DNA of 64,000 nucleotides from Botryococcus braunii (lineage: Eukaryota > Chlorophyta > Trebouxiophyceae), in assembly GCA_002005505.1 (NCBI GenBank), contig KV908501.1, positions 1 through 64,000 on the forward strand, given 5' to 3'. Of this stretch, positions 56,256 to 64,000 are shown one piece after another; the stretch's first letter is position 1, and each line of letters opens with the position of its first letter. The notes under the pieces were generated by a model that searched no databases, was not told the DNA's origin, and was given only the letters and a program-made list of their open reading frames with translations. The translations under genes and the position numbers were made by a program.

Positions 56256-59200
56256 TTAACCCATTCTCAAGCTGTCACGATGCTTGAGAAATGCTGGACT
56301 GGCCAACGGCTTTGTAAAAATGTCAGCCACATTTTCCTCTGTGTTGACGTACACCGGCGTGATCTGCCCCCATGCTACCTTTTCCCTCGCTTGATGATAG
56401 CACACGCTAATATGCTTGGTGTACTTGGACAATACATGGTTTTGCAGATTTGCAATACAGCCCATGTTGTCCATTCTTAATTCTACACCAGACACAGACT
56501 GACCGAGCTCCTCCAACAAGCTCCCAAGCCATACTCCTTCCTTTATTGCATGGCTCGCCGCAATAAACTCCGCCTCGACAGTGGAAGTAGCAACTGACTG
56601 TTGCTTCTTACTTCCCCACGACACTGCTCCCCCATTCAGCATGAACACGAAACCAGTTGTTGATTTTCGTGTATCAACATCTCCCGCAAAATCTGAATCT
56701 ACAAAGCCAGCCAGACTTTGCTTCCCCTTTCCCCCATAAACCAAACCCATCTCCTTGGTGCCCAACAGGTATCTCACAATCCTCAAACCTGCACGCATGT
56801 GTGCAGTGGTTGGGGCAGCACGGTAACGTGCCAGCAGGCTTACTGCCTGTGAAATATCAGGACGAGTGGTATTGGCCAGGTACTGCAGTGACCCTACGAG
56901 TTCCAGGTACCGGTGTCCGTCCGGTAGTGGAGACCCTGAACCCGCACTCTCATCCCCCACCTTCCCTTGTGGAAGCTCTGTCTGCACAAAGCTTTTACAC
57001 ATGGGTGTGCTCACTCCCTTGTCACTTTCACTCACTCCAAATGACTCCGCAAGATCCTTGATCTTCTGAGCGTTGGAAATCACTATCACTCCCCCATCGC
57101 GATCACGCCTGACTTCACTTCCGAGGAAATTCTTCACTTCCCCCAAGTCGTGAACCTTAAATCTTGCTTTCAACTCACCCTTGATTTCTGACACTCTCTC
57201 ACCACTCTTGCAGATGATCAGCAAATCATCCACATAGGTAACAATGAACGCCCGGTCTTCACCCCTTCCGGAGTCCAAGAATAAGGCCGGGTCGCTCCTA
57301 CATGCCTTGAAACCCATCTCTCCAAGATCCTTGGAGAGCCTTTTGTGCCATGCCCGAGGTGCCTGCTTGAGTCCATACAAAGCCTTCCTCAAGCGAAACA
57401 CCTCCTTTTTATCACCATTAGAGAAACCAGGAGGCTGCGTTACATACACCTCCTCCTCTAATTCTCCATTGAGAAATGCCGTCTTGATATCCACTTGGTG
57501 GATTTCAAGATTTTCTGTTGCTGCAATATTCAGCAACACTCTCCTACATGCATGGGTGCTGACAGGTGCAAAGGTTTGATCACAATCTATACCTTCTACC
57601 TGCCTGCAACCTTGCGCTACGAGTCTTGCCTTAAACCGGATGACATCGCCATATTCATCCGTCTTTAAGGCAAACACCCAAATCAGAGGAATCACTTTTG
57701 CTCCCTCTGGCCTCCTCACCACCTCATACGTGTCACATTCTTCAATAGCATCTAGCTCCTCTTGCATGGCTTGCTTCCAGTACTCCTTTTGAGGACTGGC
57801 AAGCGCTTCTCCAATGTGTTTTGGAATGGACAACTCTGATGCTTTCAATTTTGCCTCCTCAACTACTACTGCATGGGCTTTTACTTGCGTGTGATATGCC
57901 CCAGGAACATACTTATCTGGCGGGCCAACTCTCTCTCTCAATTCGTAACGCCCACCACCTCTTCCCCTCTCTGCATTCTCCTCATTATCATGCTGCTCTT
58001 CGTCTCTCTCACTTGCCTGCCCTTGACTTTCACCATCACCATTTCCCTCATCAGTCACTTCCCCGGCTGGAAGTTCTGCAGGAAGCTGCTGCAGCACCTC
58101 CCGTGCACGCCTCATGACTTCATGCATATCGTCCGTTCGTAATTCCGGGTTTATCGCAATTTCGCGCGGGGCATCAATTGCCTCTTCCAGGGAAACCTCA
58201 GGTACCTCCTCTTCATCATGAAACAACTCTTCAACCCTCATTTCAGGTGGTAGTGTGGGTGGAGTTACAACCGGATAGCCCAACTCATCTTCAATAAATC
58301 TCACATCCTTACTCACCATCACCTTGCCTTGCACCAGGATCCGATACGCCTTGGATCCTGTTTCATATCCCACAAACATGCCCGCAACTGAGCGCGGACC
58401 AAGTGCTGACAGCTGCCTATCAGGCAGCTTCACATAAGCCAAACAACCCCAAACCTTCAGGTGAGCAACTGAGGGTTTCTTGCCATAGAATGCCTCATAC
58501 GGACAAGACTCCTTTCCACTGACGGCACTCACATTCAGCAGTCGTACCACAGTGTGTGCTGCCTCAGCCCATAGTTCAGGCCCTGCCTCTGCTGTGAAGA
58601 GGAGAGCCCTCACTCGTTCCTTGATTACCCTGTTTACACGCTCTACCTTGCCATTTTGTTGAGGCGTGTACGGTGCAGAGGTCTGATGCGCGATCCCCTT
58701 TCTGGCAAAGAAATCTGCCAGCTCGCGATTTACAAATTCAGTACCTCTGTCCGTCCTAACAGTGCCAACTTTACATTTAGTTGACACCTCCCAATTCAAG
58801 AGGACCTCTTGAACGAGTGCTCCTACCTCAGTCTTTGAACTGAACGTCCTGATTTGGATTCTATGCGAGAAGTCGTCCAAAAGGACCAGCATATACTTCT
58901 CTCCATTCAGCCCAGCCACAGGCAGCTCTCCCACTACGTCCATATGGACCAGCTGAAGTCTCTCAGTAGACTCAGCCGCAGCGGAGGAAGGCGTGGGAGT
59001 CCTAGTCTGCTTCCCCCGTATACAACCGTCACAGTGAGTCACAACTCTTTCTACTTCACCCACACTTCCTTTAACCTCATTCACAATCTGCTCTCTCAAC
59101 ATTCTTGACATGCATACAACTCCCGGATGTCCCAACCTTTTGTGCCACAACTCTGTCTCTTCTCGTGTAGTTACTAAAAGTGCAGCCGCCCCTCCCCATG

Positions 59201-60548
59201 CACAGAGCCCACTTTTGTGTGACAGGAAGTATAAGCTCCCTTTCGGTTCAATGTCACACATGAACTCATTTGCTTGGCACATGACAGCCACATATTCCCC
59301 TTTTTCATTTACAGAGAATGTGCATCCATCTTTGACAGCAGCTGACACGGACAAGAGGTTATCAGTCGCTGTCGGGACATACTCAACATGTGTAAGCAAC
59401 ACACTTCCCCCACCTTGCACAGATAGACACACATTTCCCTGTGCCTTTCGCAAACCTTGACCATCACTCGCTGCTAGTCCCAGTGGTTTGGCTTCATCAT
59501 AAACAATGACATTGGACATTAAATGCAAATCATTGCATATATGGTTAGTAGCACCCGTGTCAACAATCCACTGCCCTTCCCCAGTGTTTTGTAACTTTGA
59601 GGATGCCATCCCTGCCCTTGGATTTACCTCTTCTCCAGTGGGTGGGTTACCTCGGTTAGGAGGGTGCACAAGTCTTGGGCAGTTCACTTTAATGTGCCCC
59701 CTCTCACCACACTCATAGCATGTCCGATTATCGTTCCTGACAGCCGGACCCGGCTTGCGGACAACAGCCGCCCTTGGAGCCCTTGGTTGCTGATCATTGA
59801 AACCAATGGTTTCTGCAACCACCCTTATAGCAGCCAAGGTTTGGTTAATATTGCATGTAGCAGTGGAAGAAGATAAACTTGGTTTATGAGCATCAAACTG
59901 GTACGGAAGGCACTTCAGGATTGACTTCTTGAGTTTTGTTTGCGTTACTGGCATGTTGTTATCGTTCAGTCTTTTTGCCAGCAGCTCTTTCCTAGCCACA
60001 TATTCTTCCAACGTGCCCTCATTCCCCATTATTTCACTGTCCAACAGCTCCAGCCATTGGTCATTGATTTCCAAGTTTGCTCCCGCTTGGAACTGGCTCA
60101 TAATCCATTTAAATGCCACTGCTGCAGATTCAGCAAATGCCACCTTCTGAGCCCACACTTCTGGAACCTTTTGCAGCAACAAATGCAGTGCCACTGCATC
60201 CCCTTTAGTCCCCGGCATGGATGTTTTTAGGCATTCTAGCACATTCCTGCTCACGGCACAATGGAACACATTTTGTTTCCAGATGTCCAACAAAAAACCC
60301 AGTCTATCTAAGGAGGTGGTGACCTGCAGACTGGAGTTCACTGGACTCGTCGGATCTTCCCGGCCAGATGTACTGGCCGGTTCAGATCCCCTAGCCACTG
60401 CTGTTCCAACTCCTGAATCTCTTCCCATGTCAGTCGCTGTAACCCCATCACTGGTTCCAGCCACCCCCGTGAGATCCCCTCGTAGGTCTGGAAGTAATCC
60501 GGATGGAGCCGCAACGGATTGAGTCCCAGCTCCTCCACCTCCCTCCAT
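56256..60548 (-). CDS. Copia Gag-Pol polyprotein of A, intact
   Basis: 1430 codons. Gag capsid region about 75-260, zinc knuckle CYECGERGHIKVNC (277-290), protease WIVDTGATNHICND (DTG 330-332), pre-integrase zinc region (H469, H474, C506, C509), integrase DDE (D536, D600, E636), then a Glu/Asp/Ser-rich linker, RT (ARLVAQGCRQVEG, YVDDLLIIC) and RNase H ending at NVADIFTKPLASP. All expected catalytic motifs are present. It overlaps ORF1 by 211 nt in the -1 frame. The ATG at 60548 may be used directly, or Gag may be reached by frameshifting from ORF1; the overlap is also present in H. Confidence 0.97.
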   Translation of the reverse strand: MEGGGGAGTQSVAAPSGLLPDLRGDLTGVAGTSDGVTATDMGRDSGVGTAVARGSEPASTSGREDPTSPVNSSLQVTTSLDRLGFLLDIWKQNVFHCAVSRNVLECLKTSMPGTKGDAVALHLLLQKVPEVWAQKVAFAESAAVAFKWIMSQFQAGANLEINDQWLELLDSEIMGNEGTLEEYVARKELLAKRLNDNNMPVTQTKLKKSILKCLPYQFDAHKPSLSSSTATCNINQTLAAIRVVAETIGFNDQQPRAPRAAVVRKPGPAVRNDNRTCYECGERGHIKVNCPRLVHPPNRGNPPTGEEVNPRAGMASSKLQNTGEGQWIVDTGATNHICNDLHLMSNVIVYDEAKPLGLAASDGQGLRKAQGNVCLSVQGGGSVLLTHVEYVPTATDNLLSVSAAVKDGCTFSVNEKGEYVAVMCQANEFMCDIEPKGSLYFLSHKSGLCAWGGAAALLVTTREETELWHKRLGHPGVVCMSRMLREQIVNEVKGSVGEVERVVTHCDGCIRGKQTRTPTPSSAAAESTERLQLVHMDVVGELPVAGLNGEKYMLVLLDDFSHRIQIRTFSSKTEVGALVQEVLLNWEVSTKCKVGTVRTDRGTEFVNRELADFFARKGIAHQTSAPYTPQQNGKVERVNRVIKERVRALLFTAEAGPELWAEAAHTVVRLLNVSAVSGKESCPYEAFYGKKPSVAHLKVWGCLAYVKLPDRQLSALGPRSVAGMFVGYETGSKAYRILVQGKVMVSKDVRFIEDELGYPVVTPPTLPPEMRVEELFHDEEEVPEVSLEEAIDAPREIAINPELRTDDMHEVMRRAREVLQQLPAELPAGEVTDEGNGDGESQGQASERDEEQHDNEENAERGRGGGRYELRERVGPPDKYVPGAYHTQVKAHAVVVEEAKLKASELSIPKHIGEALASPQKEYWKQAMQEELDAIEECDTYEVVRRPEGAKVIPLIWVFALKTDEYGDVIRFKARLVAQGCRQVEGIDCDQTFAPVSTHACRRVLLNIAATENLEIHQVDIKTAFLNGELEEEVYVTQPPGFSNGDKKEVFRLRKALYGLKQAPRAWHKRLSKDLGEMGFKACRSDPALFLDSGRGEDRAFIVTYVDDLLIICKSGERVSEIKGELKARFKVHDLGEVKNFLGSEVRRDRDGGVIVISNAQKIKDLAESFGVSESDKGVSTPMCKSFVQTELPQGKVGDESAGSGSPLPDGHRYLELVGSLQYLANTTRPDISQAVSLLARYRAAPTTAHMRAGLRIVRYLLGTKEMGLVYGGKGKQSLAGFVDSDFAGDVDTRKSTTGFVFMLNGGAVSWGSKKQQSVATSTVEAEFIAASHAIKEGVWLGSLLEELGQSVSGVELRMDNMGCIANLQNHVLSKYTKHISVCYHQAREKVAWGQITPVYVNTEENVADIFTKPLASPAFLKHRDSLRMG

Positions 60549-61318
60549 GATGGCAGTCGGTCAAATACTGCCTTACTCTGCCCTTGGTGTAAACGGAACT
60601 GGAACTGTACCAGCTCGATATACACGTGGTATTCTCTGTACCACCCGAGTACCTGTCCTGTTCCCTCTCTTCCCTCAACAATAGCTCTGTCGAGAAAGAA
60701 CGAAGGAAAACCTTCCAGTGGCCCGTCTGCAGTTAGCTTAAATAACTCCTGCAAACGGTTCCACACTTTCAGAAAATAGTGCACCTCCCAGTCTTCTTTT
60801 GGAAGGCTCTTCCCGTATAGCTCTGCTACCTCATGCACCAGGCTATCAGCAAGGGGATCACTGAACACAATCAATTCCTCCCACTTGACCAAAATGGGCT
60901 CCTCTCGTGGCTGTGTCAGACCAGCCAAGAATGCCGTTGATATGATTCCTTCACACAGAGCGGACCCTTCTTCACTTTCACAAGTCTTAACAAAGATGTA
61001 GTTTGCTCGTTCAACAGGATCAGGAAGATTGTTCAGCACAATGTCTTGGTGATGCACAATTGGCCTTTGAAATTGACCCTTTGGAACACCAGGCCTCTCA
61101 ATATGAATATACAGACCCGGGTCTCCAAAATAGTCAGGAACTTTAAAGTGAGTCCTGACAAAAGGAATGGGATACTCTGAGTATTCCGGTCTTCTTGGAT
61201 GCTGTTGACGTACTGCAGGTCGCAGTCCTCTTCTTCTCGTTGTTGGGAAAGGACTCGGCGTCCGTTGCTCTTCAGGTTCCGGTGTATCTTCGATCACAAT
61301 GACTTCCTCCTCTGGCAT
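60338..61318 (-). CDS. ORF1 of A, 326-residue protein of unknown function
   Basis: Intact frame starting 27 nt into the internal region, upstream of and overlapping gag. It opens with an acidic segment (MPEEEVIVIEDTPEPEEQ), then a basic Arg-rich patch, then a long region rich in aromatic and Leu residues (VHYFLKVWNRLQELFKL, WYREYHVYIELVQFQFRL). Conserved with H despite age, so it was under selection. No zinc knuckle or known domain is seen. Candidates are a structural Gag-like N-domain or an accessory protein. Confidence 0.88.
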   Translation of the reverse strand: MPEEEVIVIEDTPEPEEQRTPSPFPTTRRRGLRPAVRQQHPRRPEYSEYPIPFVRTHFKVPDYFGDPGLYIHIERPGVPKGQFQRPIVHHQDIVLNNLPDPVERANYIFVKTCESEEGSALCEGIISTAFLAGLTQPREEPILVKWEELIVFSDPLADSLVHEVAELYGKSLPKEDWEVHYFLKVWNRLQELFKLTADGPLEGFPSFFLDRAIVEGREGTGQVLGWYREYHVYIELVQFQFRLHQGQSKAVFDRLPSWREVEELGLNPLRLHPDYFQTYEGISRGWLEPVMGLQRLTWEEIQELEQQWLGDLNRPVHLAGKIRRVQ

Positions 61319-61328
61319 GCAGCAAGTT

Positions 61329-61342
61329 GTGGGCCCAGCACC
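61329..61342 (-). promoter_or_regulatory. Primer-binding site of A
   Basis: GGTGCTGGGCCCAC on the minus strand, two bases from the LTR. It shares the TGGGCCCAC core with B and F and differs from the initiator tRNA complement at two positions. Confidence 0.75.
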
Positions 61343-61344
61343 TT

Positions 61345-62848
61345 TGTTATGTATTAGTTGGAGGATGCCGTAACTGTAAGCGGTGCGTATGCCGTAGGAG
61401 AATCACTTCCTGTGAACACCACCAAGTAATCTCAATGTCTATATAGACCAGTGCTCGCACTGCCGTCTATATCTGCCGACTGCTCTCCGATCAGGACACC
61501 CTTGGCCCTTCAGCAGTCCCAGGAGTTTAATGGCTACTCCCAACCAATCGCTATAACCAGTGTGCAACTCGTCACACACAAATAGCCTTACTGTTCGCAC
61601 AACAGTAACATACAAGCAATGCAGCTCCTGTATTGAAATGAATGTGACAGCAGTATATCAAGCAGTCCTTCAATACAGAGCAAACACTATTCAGCTTGGA
61701 GCTCGAAGCCCAGATGCATTCCACACCCCATCGACTCATTACAAATGGTTTACGTATATTTACCTGTGAACACCACCAAGTAATCTCAATGTCTATATAG
61801 ACCAGTGCTCGCACTGCCGTCTATATCTGCCTGCATCCGAGCGTTACGATTTACTTGTGGGTTCATCAGTGTCCATAAAATATATCTAAACCACATAAAA
61901 CACACACGCAACCTATCCACATATGTGTACGTACCGACTGCTCTCCGATCAGGACACCCTTGGCCCTTCAGCAGTCCCAGGAGTTTAATGGCTACTCCCA
62001 ACCAATCTGCACAATATGTGGATCATCAGAGATCAAAACAAAACAGTTATTTAACCAGCAGGAGCATGCTTGTTATACGTATCTGTACTCACCGCTATAA
62101 CCAGTGTGCAACTCGTCACACACAAATAGCCTTACTGTTCGCACAACAGTAACATACAAGCAATGCAGCTCCTGCAACACAAGACACATGTAATGTTTCA
62201 TAATCAGCAGAAACATCAGTATGCATGTGCTTAACGCCTACGATCGCAGCCACACGACTGCGACCGTTACCCTTGCCAGCGATCGCAAGCTTACCTGTAT
62301 TGAAATGAATGTGACAGCAGTATATCAAGCAGTCCTTCAATACAGAGCAAACACTATTCAACTTGGAGCTCGAAGCCCAGATGCATTCCACACCCCATCG
62401 ACTGCCAAGCTTGCTCGCGATCTGGCGTTTCTATGCCTTCTGATCGTAACCGGCGGTAACGGTACAGTTCCTTTCGAGAGGCTGTACCGTACTGCATGGT
62501 CACATAAACAACCCTGACTTGGCCCTATGCCAACGTGTAGCTCTATAGCTGCACCAGGGATCTCATACTTATACACGCGTACACACTCAATGGAGTCTTT
62601 ACCTTGTGACCTTACCGTCACTAGTACAAGACCTGTACTGCATGCAGGTCACTTATATGATCAACCTAACTGAACATAATACAATACCCTTTGACACGCA
62701 ATCAGGCGCATCTTCTTACTTGTACTCCACACGTGGAGAAATTCAAGTTATACAATGTTTCCTAAAACCACTTGATAAACTGATAGCGCCCCTGTATCTT
62801 GTACGTTTGCCATCACGTATCTATACGTACCTATCAGTTTATACAACA
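61345..62848 (-). repeat. 5' LTR of A
   Basis: 1504 bp. Spliced leader copy 61410-61736, spacer 61737-61763, unspliced copy 61764-62403 with introns 62172-62294, 62007-62092 and 61831-61934 in transcript order. One substitution near 62359 lies in exon 1 of the unspliced copy only, consistent with a mutation after insertion. Confidence 0.96.
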
Positions 62849-64000
62849 CCATGCATGGGAGTGTGCTGCTGGGCCTGCGCCCCAGCGCTCATGTCTAGCA
62901 GGGAGCAGACAGATAGAGAGAGAGACATGGGCACAGCATCAAGACAGACCAAGAGCTCATGCAATGTAGAGTGGTTCAAATGCCTGTGAGAGTCCAGACG
63001 GGACTGCAAACCGTCAGCCATGTGAGAGTGTGTCTGAGGAGGTGAATCGGAAGCCTGGACAGTGTGAGAATTCCCCAATTACAAGAGCTTTCCGAGAGGT
63101 ACCTGTGTTTGGGAGGATGATGTTAGCGTGTCTGACAGCAAGCTTGAGAGGGCAAGCTGTGAGTCTAAGAGAGAGAAAGAGCAGAGGGGGAGGACTGGAT
63201 CTTTGCCCACAGTCCCCACGTGCAATGCGGCGACATTCAGCGAAAGAGTAGTGGGTGACAGTGTGGGTGAGAGTAAGCAAGATCAGGGGAAGCACACTGG
63301 GGTGAGATTTGGGAAGATTAGTGTGCCTTCCAGTCTAAAGGAGGCCAAGCAGTCCCCACAGTGGGAATATTGGAAGGCTGCTATGCAAGAAGAGCAAAAT
63401 TCATTAGATGCTCATGAGGTGATGGAGTTTGTTCCAAGACCTCGTGGCCACAAAGTAATCCCCGTTCACTGGATTTTTTCAGTGAAAATGGATGCTCATG
63501 GTAATGTGCTGAGGTTCAAGGCTAGGCTGGTGGCTCAAGGGTGTAGGCAAATTCCAGGAGTGGATGTAATGGAGGTATTTGCTCCCACCAGCAGTTATGG
63601 GTCTTGGAGAGCTTTGATGTCAGTGGCTGCACAAGAGGGTCTTGAAATCCACCAGGTGGATGTCAAGACTGCATTTCTAAATGGTGAATTAGAGGAGGAG
63701 GTCTATGTCACACAACCTCCTGGGTTTGAAAATGGGGACGGTAACACAGTGTGTCGCTTGAAGAAGGCACTGTATGGCCTGAAGCAAGCTCCAAGGGCAT
63801 GGCATAAGACCCTTAATGAGAAGCTACATACCATGGGGTATGAGGTGTGCAAGAGTGATGCTGGTGTCTATGTGAAATGTTCTGTGGATGGAGGAAAATC
63901 CTTTGTGCTGATTTATGTTGATGATCTATTGATAGTTTCCAAGGGCATGGGGGAGATTGAGAGAGTGAAAGGGTTGCTTAAGAAGGAGTTCACCATTCAT
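62849..64000 (+). pseudogene. Element F continued: linker and RT
   Basis: After the CCATG duplicate the F reading resumes with the variable linker (GPAPQ, then SEEVNRKPGQCENSP in another frame), with one or two frameshifts between 62900 and 63250. From about 63260 the frame is open to the window end: VRFGKISVPSSLKEAKQSPQ, then RT (ARLVAQGCRQIPGVD, QVDVKTAFLNG, YVDDLLIVS). RNase H and the 3' LTR lie outside. Confidence 0.92.

Larger units (their letters stand above)
54608..62848 (-). mobile_element. Element A: intact, young Ty1/copia element
   Basis: 8241 bp with 1504-bp LTRs, TG...CA ends and CCATG duplication. About three differences are seen between the LTRs (near 54659/61396, 55622/62359 and 55915/62652), roughly 0.2 percent, so the insertion is young. 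Both ORFs are uninterrupted. It belongs to the same family as the old element H. It is the last insertion in the C-G-E-F-A stack. Confidence 0.97.
50086..64000 (+). mobile_element. Element F: Ty1/copia, split by A, runs off the window
   Basis: 5' LTR, primer-binding site, ORF1 and gag-pol up to the integrase-RT linker at 54607, then element A (54608-62848), then the linker and RT from 62854 to the window end. CCATG duplicated at 54603-54607 and 62849-62853. Same family as B. Several one-base deletions in short homopolymers break the frame. Confidence 0.93.

Overview
This is a repeat-dominated stretch of a eukaryotic nuclear genome with no convincing host gene. It is made of LTR retrotransposons of the Ty1/copia and Ty3/gypsy superfamilies, many nested in one another, plus microsatellite and minisatellite arrays. 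A plant-lineage host (land plant or streptophyte alga) is favoured. The copia primer-binding sites of two elements match 16 nt of the anticodon arm of plant initiator tRNA-Met as I recall it, and the TATA boxes, GT-AG introns and TGTAA motifs fit a green lineage. I cannot name the species from the sequence.

Layout. 1-226 is a CT microsatellite. 1726-4666 (+) is an old truncated copia element 'H', followed by a degraded Ty3 element 'I' (4667-10088, +) that ends in a 32-bp minisatellite. 10903-11060 is an LTR end 'J' with a tRNA-like module. 12500-13831 and 20253-20740 are one compound GT/GA satellite split by a young, complete Ty3 chromodomain element 'K' (13832-20252, -; both 223-bp LTRs read identically; duplication GTGTG). 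20740-31000 holds satellites (notably 22970-24450), hairpins, a second inverted copy of a dispersed repeat, and copia and LTR scraps. 31001-64000 is a copia nest. Element C (+) was hit by B (-, 33580-40903, duplication AAAAA) and by G (-, from 43722). G was hit by E (-, from 45137), E by F (+, from 50086), and F by A (-, 54608-62848, duplication CCATG). A is essentially intact.

Main discovery. The copia LTRs share an architecture I do not know from the literature. Each contains the 5' end of the transcript twice in tandem. The upstream copy is unspliced, with GT-AG introns (three in A and H, two in C). The downstream copy is the same sequence with those introns precisely removed. In A, 640 nt minus introns of 104, 86 and 123 nt leaves 327 nt, exactly the length of the second copy. 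In C, 416 minus 92 and 85 leaves 239, again exact. The B, E, F and G LTRs show a one-exon version: a 135-146 nt exon is repeated, the first copy followed by a 5' splice site and the second ending in AG before the leader. Both copies start about 25-32 nt downstream of a TATA-like box where one is visible, so the repeat starts at the transcription start. The spacer before the second copy ends at a TGTAA motif in all seven elements. The simplest model is that spliced strong-stop cDNA is joined to the unspliced 3' end of the genomic RNA during reverse transcription, writing a processed leader into the LTR in each cycle.

Other notable points are extra ORFs upstream of gag in the copia elements, a Ty3 element with identical LTRs but no recognisable protease, and a tRNA-like Pol III module at the end of an LTR.
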